In this document: positions 37,001 through 45,025 of the stretch, piece by piece
Layout of the letters: each line of letters begins with the position of its first letter
Position numbering within the stretch: the stretch's first letter is position 1
NCBI GenBank assembly: GCA_047620505.1
Contig: JBLHKS010000021.1
Coordinates: 1-55,981, forward strand
From: JBLHKS01 sp047620505
GTDB taxonomy: Bacteria; Verrucomicrobiota; Verrucomicrobiia; Verrucomicrobiales; DEV007
DNA: 55,981 bases
Direction: 5' to 3'
Made by a program: the position numbers and the translations under genes
The notes under the pieces: generated by a model
Seen by the model: only the letters and a program-made list of their open reading frames with translations
Database searches by the model: none
What the model was told of the DNA's origin: nothing

Positions 37001-37593
37001 CCCTCGCGCTGATCAACACGCCAGAATCTGATCTTTGGACTTATAGCTCGCTTAGCCTTGGAGATGGGCCGCTCAAAAGAGTAGGGATCAATTTGGGAGG
37101 CCGCGGCGACCGAAAGGCCGACAACGGAACGCTCTGGATGGACTATCCAAATGTCGGCGGCGCTTCACCAAAACTTCCGATCAAACTGGCTGGCGCTGAT
37201 CTGGATTGGTTTCGGCTTCCGTCTACCCAGATTGATGGCGACGGTCTAAAATGGGTCGCTGCATCGGGCGCGAACGGTTTGGAATCGATCACAGTTCCAG
37301 TGATCGTTGGAAAAGAAGGGGAGACCGCGAAGAGCCGCACTTTCACTGTGACGCTTAGTTTTGTCGAACCAGCGGACGGCAAGACAGGTGACCGAATCTT
37401 TGACGTTTTAGTACAGGGCAAAACGGCGATCGCTGGCCTCGATGTCTGGAAGGAAACAGGCGGTTCCCAGAGACTATTGGTTAAGGAAATTCGAGGAGTC
37501 CAAGCGGATAGTGAAATCTTGATTTCCTTTGCGGCCAAGACTGGGCGATCAACGATTTCCGGGGTTGAAGTGATCGAGGAGGTTAACCCATGA
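34015..37593 (+). CDS. exported PQQ-propeller / methyltransferase-like / PQQ-propeller fusion
   Basis: 1192 aa with a signal peptide (cleavage near TWASADDWP). Residues about 22-400 form a first PQQ-type propeller (for example YETKTGKLKWRF). Residues about 440-560 look like a class I SAM-methyltransferase Rossmann fold: LALGIGSGGLVEELARQ, then IIVIDPDADRIREFRQRW and EEIFRILRPYGGVACLE. Residues about 575-960 form a second propeller (IDIYTGRILWKI, LDKETGEVRWSKK), and the last 150 residues are a jelly-roll-like domain. SAM is not expected outside the cytoplasm, so the central fold may bind something else or be structural. Its stop overlaps the DUF1592 gene start by 4 nt (ATGA). Confidence 0.85.
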   Translation: MKPLMRIGLALAALQTWASADDWPAWRHDAGRSGVTSQQLPAEMHLQWSRQLPPLTPAWAEDVRLQFDSAYQPIVVGKLMIVASSLNDSVSAYETKTGKLKWRFFADAPVRFAPVASGGSIYFGADDGCLYRVSETDGALISKWNATPSDRLALGNDRLISVWPVRGGPVVVDDRIYFTIGVWPFEGTYLTSVKLNDETAQLAPLTPLDDSSPQGYLASNGKRLVIPRGRANVLCRDLATGKAISLKYRVKGDYHAIAHENWMVHAGGVVRLDTGVAVAPDFTALRPLISDGKTYFAKDGKVLAFDLKNLKTVEKTDRKGNAITVQEPPLLWSFADQAATKVHLKAGQQIFCHHKDRIFAIEVPAADGAPGVSFSASIEGTCASMLAADGKLFVVTEEGKISCFGPSEATAVLQKEAHAQLPSNTEWRAKATEILEQSKEANGYCLALGIGSGGLVEELARQSKMKIIVIDPDADRIREFRQRWDGMGLYGTRIVAKVGALGDLRLPPYFASLIVSEAVDAGEFAEEIFRILRPYGGVACLENTAKQHDDLAAASQHLPKAVVAHAGSLTTLTREGALPGSANWTHEYGDAGNTLTSSDTLVKAPLGVLWFGGPAGDGDLFYNRHYWGPSMAVIQGRMFVQGPDKLTAIDIYTGRILWKIPLQEEEGNRAGRQGWNFETKLAGFHFVASDDSLYLVDGREIVRIDPVTGAQLAKFTNPDEDAVWGRVRAHEDLLIVSVFHGAGSAEKPPTEIVALDKETGEVRWSKKADQGFPVFALGEGKLFCFDGGIEQYYDIRVRRGALPKTTEQKTIKAVDLKSGEVLWEKPTDIIATWLSYSSEHDVMVVSNKENVAAFRGKTGNELWREASVGVGFKGHPENYWDKVIIWKDRILDQRGPGLAYDLETGKRMMSKHPITGESTPWSFTKSGHHCNYAIASEHLMTFRAADAGFCDLESGGTSRLTGFRSGCRNSLIPAGGVLNAPNFAFGCSCGYSLFTSLALINTPESDLWTYSSLSLGDGPLKRVGINLGGRGDRKADNGTLWMDYPNVGGASPKLPIKLAGADLDWFRLPSTQIDGDGLKWVAASGANGLESITVPVIVGKEGETAKSRTFTVTLSFVEPADGKTGDRIFDVLVQGKTAIAGLDVWKETGGSQRLLVKEIRGVQADSEILISFAAKTGRSTISGVEVIEEVNP

Positions 37594-39995
37594 ATCCTTT
37601 CGCTGCGCTGATCGCCTGCTTTCTCGGTTTCGGCCAGATCTTTGCAGCTGCGCAGGATTCAGCATCTGCGGGTGGCCCTGCACATCAGCTGTTCGAGCAG
37701 CATTGTCGAAAATGTCATGCAGGCACGAAACACAAAGGCGACTTCCAGTTTGAAAGCCTGACTGCGGATTTCGGCGACCGGCAGAACTATGATATGTGGC
37801 TAGCCGTGCTGGAGCAGCTTGAGGACGGCGACATGCCGCCGAAAAAGGAAGCGCAAGCGCCGCCAGACGATGTTCGAGCGGCAATCGATTGGATTCGCGA
37901 TCGCGCAGGCTCGGCGGAAGCCGCTCGCAGATCTGCGGAGGGGCGAGTCGTTATGCGACGGCTGAATCAAGCCGAATACGTAAACACGATTCGCGATCTG
38001 CTAGACGTCGAAGTCGATCTAACGGACTTGTTGCCGCCTGACACTTCCACAAACGGTTTCGACAACAACGCTGAGTCGCTCCACACGTCTTCGTTTCTTT
38101 TGCAGAGTTATCTGGATGCGGCCGATCGCGTGCTCGACGCCGCAATCGCTAATACCCAGGATCCCTGGCAGATCGACAAGCGCTTTGATCTAAAGGAGGA
38201 GAAGTCGGTGGCAAAAACAGGCAGCGTCTACAAGCATATCGACGATGGCGTAGCGATTTTCGCGGTTTGGGAATCAGCGAACATCCGTGTTACGATGTGG
38301 AATTTTAACACTCATTTTCGCGGGAAGTATAAAATAAAAATTTCGGGCTACGGATTCCAGAGCGATGGCAAGCCGGTCGATTTTCACGTCAACGCGGGGA
38401 CGTTTAAAGAGGTGACCGAGGAGCGGCTCATCGATTATTTTTCGTTTCCCGCAGACAAACCGACAGTCCTCGAATTCACCGAGCAGCTCGAGCCCGAGAA
38501 TCGTCTCCGAATCCTCGCGGACGGGCTTCCCTCGCTGCCGCCGGAAATTGAAAAAATCGGTGCTGAAAACTACAAGGGGCCGGGGCTCGTGATCCAGTGG
38601 GTGGATATTAAAGGGCCTTTACACGATTCCTGGCCGCCGCAGAGTCATCGTTCTATATTTGGCGATCTGCGACGAGAGCGAATTGCAAACGCCACAGAGC
38701 GGCATTCCCATGAGGTCGTTTCGAATCAACCGAATGACGATGCCGAGCGAGTCTTGCGAGAGTTTGCGAGTCGCGCATTTCGGCGCGAGGTGACGGACAC
38801 GGATATTCGTCCCTTTTTACAACGAGTAGAATCCCGGCTCGACGAAGGCTATTCGTTCGAGCAAGCGGTGCGCGTCGGTCTCAAAGGCGTGTTGGTTTCG
38901 CCAGAATTTCTGTTTCTACGCGAGAGCACCGAAGACGGGAAACTCGACGACAACGCGTTAGCCAGTCGGCTTTCATATTTTCTGTGGAGTTCGATGCCGG
39001 ACCAGCAGCTGCAGGAGCTGGCCGCAGCGGAAAAGCTGCACGAACCGGATGCCCTTTACGCCCAGGTCGAGCGCATGCTGAGCGATCCGAAGGCTTCGGA
39101 GTTTACCAGAAACTTCACCGGTCAATGGCTTAGCCTGCGGGCGATCGACGACACATCGCCCGAGCGAGTGCTGTATCCGAAGTACGACGACGTACTCAAA
39201 GACGCTTCGCTTAAAGAGCCAAAGCTATTTTTCGATGAAGTACTGAAGCACGATCTGAGCCTGACGAACTTCGTGTCTTCCGACTTCACTTTCCTGAATG
39301 CTCGGCTCGCAAAGCACTATGGAATTCCAGGAATCGAAGGGGCTGGCATGAGAAAAGTGGAACTGCAGCCGGAGAGTCACCGAGGCGGTGTGATGACCAT
39401 GGCCAGCGTGTTGAAAGTGACAGCTAACGGTACAACGACTTCTCCTGTTCTACGCGGTGCTTGGTTGCTGGATAGAATTCTAGGAACTCCTCCCTCGCCA
39501 CCGCCGCCAGACATCGAGGCGATCGAGCCAGACATTCGTGGGGCGACGACGATTCGCGATCAGCTCGCGAAACATCGGAATGTTGAAAGTTGCGCCGACT
39601 GTCATAACGAAATCGACCCGCCCGGATTTGCGCTTGAGAGTTTCGATGTGATCGGTGGCTGGCGCGATCAATATCGAATGACAGGCCAGCGTCGGCAGCA
39701 CGAAGGTCGCTGGGTTCGTTATGCGCATGGCCCGGAGGTCGATCCGAGTGACGTTTTACCGGACGGACGGCAGTTCCAGAACATCGATGAGTATAAGCAG
39801 TTGCTGCTGGAAGATAAAGATCAACTGGCCCGCAATCTGGCCGAAAAACTTCTCGCTTACTCAACTGGCGCGGAACTGACGTCGCTCGACTCTCCGCAAG
39901 TTGACTCCATCGTCAGCCGTGTTCGTAAGCAAAATTTCGGCTTCCGTTCTTTGATCCACGAAGTCGTGCAGAGTGATTTGTTTCAAACAAAGTGA
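37590..39995 (+). CDS. DUF1592 family secreted c-type cytochrome-like protein
   Basis: 801 aa with signal peptide (near IFAAAQD). Domain order as usual for the family: planctomycete cytochrome C domain with heme motif CRKCH (Cys39, Cys42, His43) and a candidate axial Met in DGDMPP; DUF1587 (VVMRRLNQAEYVNTIRDLL); then DUF1595, DUF1592 (SRLSYFLWSSMPD), DUF1588 with a second CxxCH in ESCADCHNEIDPPGFALESFD, and DUF1585 at the end. It is likely a periplasmic electron-transfer or oxidation component. Overlaps the preceding stop by ATGA and the following start by GTGA. Only degenerate forms of the dispersed palindrome occur here. Confidence 0.93.
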   Translation: MNPFAALIACFLGFGQIFAAAQDSASAGGPAHQLFEQHCRKCHAGTKHKGDFQFESLTADFGDRQNYDMWLAVLEQLEDGDMPPKKEAQAPPDDVRAAIDWIRDRAGSAEAARRSAEGRVVMRRLNQAEYVNTIRDLLDVEVDLTDLLPPDTSTNGFDNNAESLHTSSFLLQSYLDAADRVLDAAIANTQDPWQIDKRFDLKEEKSVAKTGSVYKHIDDGVAIFAVWESANIRVTMWNFNTHFRGKYKIKISGYGFQSDGKPVDFHVNAGTFKEVTEERLIDYFSFPADKPTVLEFTEQLEPENRLRILADGLPSLPPEIEKIGAENYKGPGLVIQWVDIKGPLHDSWPPQSHRSIFGDLRRERIANATERHSHEVVSNQPNDDAERVLREFASRAFRREVTDTDIRPFLQRVESRLDEGYSFEQAVRVGLKGVLVSPEFLFLRESTEDGKLDDNALASRLSYFLWSSMPDQQLQELAAAEKLHEPDALYAQVERMLSDPKASEFTRNFTGQWLSLRAIDDTSPERVLYPKYDDVLKDASLKEPKLFFDEVLKHDLSLTNFVSSDFTFLNARLAKHYGIPGIEGAGMRKVELQPESHRGGVMTMASVLKVTANGTTTSPVLRGAWLLDRILGTPPSPPPPDIEAIEPDIRGATTIRDQLAKHRNVESCADCHNEIDPPGFALESFDVIGGWRDQYRMTGQRRQHEGRWVRYAHGPEVDPSDVLPDGRQFQNIDEYKQLLLEDKDQLARNLAEKLLAYSTGAELTSLDSPQVDSIVSRVRKQNFGFRSLIHEVVQSDLFQTK

Positions 39996-41257
39996 CTACG
40001 AATATGAATATCCATCGTCGACAATTCATTCGCGCTGCGGGCATTTTTCTGGCCTTGCCGGGACTGAACGTTTTTGCTGAAGATGAGGAACAGCCTCCCC
40101 GCCGCATCGTCTCGATCTGCGCGCCTCTCGGATTGCATCCAGACAACTTTATCCCACAACAAACTGGCAAAGATTACGAGCTGTCCCCGTATCTCGAAGT
40201 TGTGAAGGATTTCCGCGATGACTTCACCGTCATTTCCGGTCTCGAGCACGCTGGCATGAGCTCCGGATTCGCACACCAGGCTTCAGCCAGTTTCCTGACA
40301 GGGATCCCAGGTGCCGGTAGACCCGGATTTCGTAACGCAATATCGCTCGACCAATTTGCGGCTAGTCACATTGGAAATCAGACGCGGTTCCCGAGCCTCG
40401 CTCTAGCTGGCAGGGGAGCTGGAGGGCTTAGCTGGACTCGGACGGGAGCGCTGATTCCTGCCAGCGACTCTCCCGCAAAGGTTTTTGCCCGGTTGTTTCT
40501 GAAAGGTACACCCGCGCAGCAGCAGGAGCAAATGCGGCGAATCGAAGACGGCCGAAGTATACTCGATGATGTCCGCGAGCAGGCAAAGTCGCTGCGGGTC
40601 GGCCTCGGAACAAATGATCGCGATAAACTCGACGAGTACGTGACGAGCATTCGGGAGCTCGAACAACGCATGGTGAACGACGAAAGTTGGGCAAAAAAGC
40701 CGAAGCCGAAAGTCGATGCAGAGCCGCCCAAAGACATTCCGAATCCCAACGATTTAATTGGTCGCACGCGTCTGCTCTTCGACCTGACTCATCTTGCGAT
40801 CCAGACTGATTCGACTCGGCTAATTACGATCATGCTTGCCGGGCAAACTGCCTCTCCGCCGATCGAAGGTGTCTCGCTCGGTCATCACGACCTTTCGCAC
40901 CACGGCAAGGATCCTGGAAAGCTCGCCCAGCTTAAGATCGTCGAAATCGAAACGATGAAGACGTTGCGAGGGCTGCTTGAGAACCTCAGCAAGTCGAAGG
41001 AGGGTGATTCCAGCCTACTAGATCGCACGACTGTTTTTCTCGGAAGCAATCTCGGAGACGGCAGCAGTCATTCGCCGAAAAACCTGCCGGTCTTCCTCGC
41101 TGGAGGTGGCTTTAAGCATGGCCAGCATCTTCAATTCGATCTGCAGAATCCGCCGCCGCTGTGCAATCTTTATGTCAGCATGCTTCAGCGTCTCGGCGTC
41201 GAAACTGACGAGTTCAGCACGAGCACTGGTACGCTGACCGGCCTTTCGATGGCGTGA
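39992..41257 (+). CDS. DUF1552 secreted protein (Tat-type signal)
   Basis: 421 aa from the GTG at 39992 that overlaps the DUF1592 stop (GTGA); an ATG at 40004 gives a start four residues later (MNIHRRQFIRAAG). The RRQFIR twin-arginine signal suggests export in folded form, perhaps with a cofactor. The body shows GLEHAGMSSGFAHQASASFL and LIGRTRLLFDLTHLAIQTDS, typical of DUF1552, the regular neighbour of DUF1592 in PVC genomes. The fixed pairing suggests the two work as one exported complex, here with the propeller/methyltransferase fusion as a third member. Confidence 0.92.
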   Translation: MTTNMNIHRRQFIRAAGIFLALPGLNVFAEDEEQPPRRIVSICAPLGLHPDNFIPQQTGKDYELSPYLEVVKDFRDDFTVISGLEHAGMSSGFAHQASASFLTGIPGAGRPGFRNAISLDQFAASHIGNQTRFPSLALAGRGAGGLSWTRTGALIPASDSPAKVFARLFLKGTPAQQQEQMRRIEDGRSILDDVREQAKSLRVGLGTNDRDKLDEYVTSIRELEQRMVNDESWAKKPKPKVDAEPPKDIPNPNDLIGRTRLLFDLTHLAIQTDSTRLITIMLAGQTASPPIEGVSLGHHDLSHHGKDPGKLAQLKIVEIETMKTLRGLLENLSKSKEGDSSLLDRTTVFLGSNLGDGSSHSPKNLPVFLAGGGFKHGQHLQFDLQNPPPLCNLYVSMLQRLGVETDEFSTSTGTLTGLSMA

Positions 41258-41492
41258 TGGAGATTCAGGTGCTGGACGCGAGCTGCTCGATTCGATCGTG
41301 ACAATCGTGACCGCGCCACCAACGAGAGCTTGGTTTGCTTGGTCCTTCGGTCTCCAAATCACTCCCGATTGGAGTCAGGTCTTGAAGAAACGCTTGCAGC
41401 CCAAGCCGCCTTCAATCAAAGTAACCAGCCGTTTCTAATGGCCATTTTTCTGGGCTCCATAAAAACGAGCTGGGCTTGATTTTGAAGTAGAT

Positions 41493-41575
41493 GCCGCCGT
41501 GGCGGAACGGTAGACGCAACGGACTTAAAATCCGTTATCCTTCGGGGTGTGTGGGTTCGATTCCCACCGGCGGTA
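41493..41575 (+). tRNA. tRNA-Leu (anticodon UAA)
   Basis: 83 nt. Acceptor arm GCCGCCG (41493-41499) pairs with CGGCGGT (41568-41574, one G-T pair) and A41575 is the discriminator base. The anticodon arm ACGGA/TCCGT encloses a loop with TAA at 41526-41528. A long variable arm (about 41536-41549, TCCTTCGGGG region) marks a class II tRNA, fitting leucine, and GGGTTCGATTCCC is a standard T arm. The 3' CCA is not encoded. The downstream 170 nt hold no gene; a short hairpin lies at 41647-41661. Confidence 0.95.
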
Positions 41576-41751
41576 CATTCATTATCAATGAGTTACGAAA
41601 AGTCGGCTTGGAAGCGGAATTTCGCGGCGGGTCTGAAGATCCTTATCTACGATTTTCGTAGAGGGAATCGCCAGAATTTCGAGATTCCGCTACGCTTCGC
41701 TGCTTTGCGCCCGGATATCCCGAGTTGAATATCTGGGACGGCGTTTCCCAA

Positions 41752-43164
41752 TTACAGAGCAGGTTTTTCTTCGGATTCGGCTGAAATTTTCCGACTTGGA
41801 TCGATAAAGAGCCAGCAAACTGCGCCAGCGAAGTAGATTCCGGCTAACAGAAAGAGAACGAAACTATTGCTGTCGAAGCCGCCTTTCTTGAGCCAGTCGA
41901 AAAGTATGCCCAGCAGGATCGGCAGGCCGCCGGCTCCGATGTTTCCCCACATGTTCATCATCCCGAAAAATGGTGCGACGTGACGGCCGCTGATGTCGAT
42001 CGCAGTCGAGTAGGAGCAGGGGCCGGCGAGTCCGCTCAAGAATGCCGCAGATGCGAGGAGGGCGATCGCTGCAGGCAGGCTGTTGACGAAAAACGCGCCA
42101 AGGATGAGGACTCCGGTCAGGCTGAGGCAGATTGCGCCGACTTTCGAGCGGCTCGTGCGTAAACTGCGGGTCCGCCTGTATACGGAATCGACAATTGCTC
42201 CGCCAAAAAGACTACCGACGAGAAGTGAGCTGAGGATGATCGCGAGAAAGAGACCGGATTTTTCGATCGTGACGTCGCTGTTCGATTCCTGGATGTATGT
42301 CGGAAACCAGGTGACGAAAAACGAGTAGCCGGCGGCGCGGAAAAACTGCTGCGCACACAGTAGCCAGAGAGTTTTGCTTTTGAGCGCTGCGGCCCAGGGA
42401 ATCGGCCCCGCTTCCGTTGGTTGCGAGGGGCTGTCCGCGCGGATCAGCTCCAGTTCGCTGAAATTGACTCGGGAATGAGCCTGCGGGTCGTCCCGAAATC
42501 GCAGGAAAAAACCGGCGACCCAGATCAAGCTCGGTATCGCAAAAATCACGTAAATCCAGCGCCAGGAGATCGGATCGATGGAGACTCCGGGGACGGTCCA
42601 GTTAACAAGTGGAATGACGAATTGGCTCCAACCCCCGGTGATGAGAATTCCCGCCAGAAAAACAGCGACGATCGCGCCAACCTGCATTCCCGCGGCGAGA
42701 ATTCCACACGCGATCGAACGCTGGCTGAGCGGCATCCATTTTGAGATCGACTGCGTCGCAGCCGGGAAGGCACCGGCCTGAGCCAGACCCATTCCAATCT
42801 GCGCAACGAAAAGCAGCCAGAAGACGGGCGAAACTCCGATTAGGATCGCGGAAACCGCCCAGAGAAAGGCAAATCCGGAGAGAGCAAGACGGGCACCGAA
42901 GCGCTGGCTTAACATTCCGGCTGGAATCTGGAGGAACGCGTAGCTCAAAAAAAACGTCCCCATGACCCAGCCCATTTCGGACTTCGAAACGTCGAATTCC
43001 GCGCGGATCGAGCTCTCGGCGATGCCGAAAACACTTCGGCAAAGGTAAGCCAGTGCAGCCGCGCAGGTCAGCCAAGCCAAGGCCGTATAACGAACTCTTG
43101 TTGGACGCGTTGCGAGCTCCAGCTTAGTCGAGGGCGGCCGATTGGGATTTTCGTTATCGGTCAC
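41752..43164 (-). CDS. MFS transporter (anion:cation symporter-like)
   Basis: 470 aa with twelve predicted membrane helices. The pattern near residues 60-90 (EMGWVMGTFFLSYAFLQIP-AG) and RFGARLAL is typical for the ACS family, which includes hexuronate and sugar-acid symporters. Substrate is not readable, but the partner gene upstream is a ceramidase-like hydrolase, whose last codons overlap this start by 4 nt (ATGA), so it may import the product of that enzyme or of nearby sulfatases. Confidence 0.9.
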   Translation of the reverse strand: MTDNENPNRPPSTKLELATRPTRVRYTALAWLTCAAALAYLCRSVFGIAESSIRAEFDVSKSEMGWVMGTFFLSYAFLQIPAGMLSQRFGARLALSGFAFLWAVSAILIGVSPVFWLLFVAQIGMGLAQAGAFPAATQSISKWMPLSQRSIACGILAAGMQVGAIVAVFLAGILITGGWSQFVIPLVNWTVPGVSIDPISWRWIYVIFAIPSLIWVAGFFLRFRDDPQAHSRVNFSELELIRADSPSQPTEAGPIPWAAALKSKTLWLLCAQQFFRAAGYSFFVTWFPTYIQESNSDVTIEKSGLFLAIILSSLLVGSLFGGAIVDSVYRRTRSLRTSRSKVGAICLSLTGVLILGAFFVNSLPAAIALLASAAFLSGLAGPCSYSTAIDISGRHVAPFFGMMNMWGNIGAGGLPILLGILFDWLKKGGFDSNSFVLFLLAGIYFAGAVCWLFIDPSRKISAESEEKPAL

Positions 43165-44528
43165 GCTTTGATTTGCCCCCCCACTTCAGTCGTGAGTTTT
43201 TCGAGCGAGCCGCTCGCGAACGGTGTCTGCCAAGCCTGATAGGCGTCTGCCGAATAAAGCTCAGCCGGCGGGAGGTAGCCGACAGAGCCGTTGGCCAGAT
43301 TCAGATAGAGGAGAGGTTGATCGCCTACCTGTTCGCGCAGGGTTTTCTGGATCGAGGAATAGGCTTCACACATTGTCGCGGCGAGGACAAGATCGCCGAT
43401 TCGCCAAACCCAGACGGGTAACGAATATTCGGAGCCGTCGCCGATGTTCCTGCGAATATCGCGCTTGCGGCGGAGGCGTTCTTCGAGAGCTCGATCGGTT
43501 TCTGCAACTCGCTGAGTTTCGAGTTCGTCAGCGCTTGGCCAGTCTTTCAGATCCAGTTTCACCTCGATAATTTCCGCTTCGAGCTGAGTTGATAGCTCAG
43601 CCGGCGCGTTACGCCAAATTCCGAGCGTCGCTCCAGATTCGACCACTCGATCAAACAGCAGCTGCTGGCCGGCGGGTTCCATCGCGGCCAACGTCGCGAG
43701 CGCCGCGTGTCCAAGCTGACGGCCATTGCGATCGGCGACATCAACATCGCCAGTGTACTGGTGTTTCGGGGCCAGCTCTCCGGACGCGCCTTGAAAAAAC
43801 AGGGCCAGCGCATTCGGCTCGGCTTCCTGGATCGTGCGCCGCATCATTCCGACGAAATCGGATGAAATCAGGCGGTTTTCCCAAGCAAGAGTGGTCGGAT
43901 GACAAGCGTAATTGACGAGGACGGCCGTTAATTCGCCATCGGCGTCTGTGACGCGACCGACCAGAAGCGTGTCGTCTGGCGGACAGGCTGGGGCGGGGTC
44001 GAATCCGCAGACAATTCGACCGTCGTGATCCAAATCGCGAGCCTGAGCGAGATCGCAGCGGCCGTATTGCCATTCCAGGGTCGCCTCGACGGCCGATTCA
44101 AGAGCTTCCTGAACGGCGTCCCCGGTTCGAGTCAGGATGTCGTCGAGAAACGGCTCCAGCAGTTCGCCACCCTGCCAGTCCGGGTCAATTTGATCGGTTA
44201 GCGGAGGAGCTGAGTGCGTGTGCGTCAGGCAGAAGAGCAGACGCGAGGAATCCAGGCCGAGTCGATCCAGCAGCTGCTGGCGGAATTTCCGCTCAAGATC
44301 GAGAGATCGCCACCAGCCGAGGTCCGCGTCGATCAAAACCAGCGGATCGCCGCCACCGAGCGGTTGCAGAGTCAGAGTAGTGATGAAGAGGCGACGATGC
44401 ACGCCTTCAGCGGTGTCGTGCTCAGCGGCACCCCAGTTTCGGCAATAAATTCCGGCTTCGGGCGTGATATTTTCGCGCGCTACGCCGATGCGTCCGCGAA
44501 AGCCGGGCTGTTGGGTTTTCGAGCTCAC
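43161..44528 (-). CDS. neutral/alkaline ceramidase-like hydrolase
   Basis: 455 aa, no signal peptide seen. The pattern RIGVARENITPEAG, LTHTHSAPP, VNYACHPTTLAWENRLISSDF and FFQGASGELAP matches the N-terminal domain of the neutral/alkaline non-lysosomal ceramidase family, including the His residues expected to bind zinc. True ceramidases are longer and secreted, so the substrate here is probably different; the family in PVC genomes is often near sulfatases and sugar-acid transporters. Cotranscribed with the MFS gene (ATGA overlap). Two palindrome copies (43656-43667, 44268-44279), both encoding QQLL. Confidence 0.8.
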   Translation of the reverse strand: MSSKTQQPGFRGRIGVARENITPEAGIYCRNWGAAEHDTAEGVHRRLFITTLTLQPLGGGDPLVLIDADLGWWRSLDLERKFRQQLLDRLGLDSSRLLFCLTHTHSAPPLTDQIDPDWQGGELLEPFLDDILTRTGDAVQEALESAVEATLEWQYGRCDLAQARDLDHDGRIVCGFDPAPACPPDDTLLVGRVTDADGELTAVLVNYACHPTTLAWENRLISSDFVGMMRRTIQEAEPNALALFFQGASGELAPKHQYTGDVDVADRNGRQLGHAALATLAAMEPAGQQLLFDRVVESGATLGIWRNAPAELSTQLEAEIIEVKLDLKDWPSADELETQRVAETDRALEERLRRKRDIRRNIGDGSEYSLPVWVWRIGDLVLAATMCEAYSSIQKTLREQVGDQPLLYLNLANGSVGYLPPAELYSADAYQAWQTPFASGSLEKLTTEVGGQIKA

Positions 44529-44577
44529 TCCAACGTTTTAGCGGGTTCCTGTCTTAATTCCAACCTGAATCATTCGG

Positions 44578-45015
44578 CTACTCTCCGATGTCTTCGTTCC
44601 AGAGTTCGGTGCGTTCGGCGATGAACTCAGCCATCAGCCGTTTGCAGTCGACGCTGTCGGCTCGAACCAATTCGACGCCGCGTGAAGCGAGCCAATCTTC
44701 TTCGCCCATAAAAGTTTCGTTTTCGCCGATCACGACTTTGGGAATTCCGTAAAGCAGAATCGCGCCGGAGCACATCGAGCAAGGCGAAAGAGTCGTGTAA
44801 ATCACGCTTTCGCGATAAACGCGAGCCGAAAGCCGACCTGCATTTTCCAGCGCATCCATTTCGCCATGGAGAACCGCGCTGCCGTTTTGAACTCGGCGAT
44901 TGTGGCCGCGCCCGATGATTTTCCCCTCGTGAACGATGACGCTGCCGATCGGAATCCCGCCCTCGGCGGCACCGAGGCGGGCTTCTTCAATCGCAGCGTC
45001 CAGAAACGGATCCAT
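44578..45015 (-). CDS. cytosine deaminase, fungal FCY1-like
   Basis: 145 aa from the Met at 45015, preceded by AAAAGG at Shine-Dalgarno distance; the longer frame upstream reads into the sulfatase tail. It is a zinc-dependent CDA-fold deaminase: His50-Gly-Glu52 (VLHGEMDALENAGR) and Cys79/Cys82 in TTLSPCSMCSG bind zinc and the Glu is the acid/base. The whole line, including GIPIGSV, GRGHNRRVQNGSAVLHGE, YGIPKVVIGEN and the C-terminal NEDIGE, follows yeast cytosine deaminase, and not tRNA-adenosine deaminase TadA or E. coli CodA. Converts cytosine to uracil. It lies 10 nt after the sulfatase stop. Confidence 0.88.
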   Translation of the reverse strand: MDPFLDAAIEEARLGAAEGGIPIGSVIVHEGKIIGRGHNRRVQNGSAVLHGEMDALENAGRLSARVYRESVIYTTLSPCSMCSGAILLYGIPKVVIGENETFMGEEDWLASRGVELVRADSVDCKRLMAEFIAERTELWNEDIGE

Positions 45016-45025
45016 CGAACCTTTT

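Noticed and set aside
11798..41367. Shared 11-mer AATCACTCCCG at 11798-11808 and 41357-41367, both intergenic
   Set aside because: Only two copies with unlike flanks; too little to call a repeat.
41647..41661. Hairpin CTACGA-TTT-TCGTAG after the tRNA-Leu gene
   Set aside because: Short stem, no T-run, and 72 nt from the tRNA end; not a convincing terminator.
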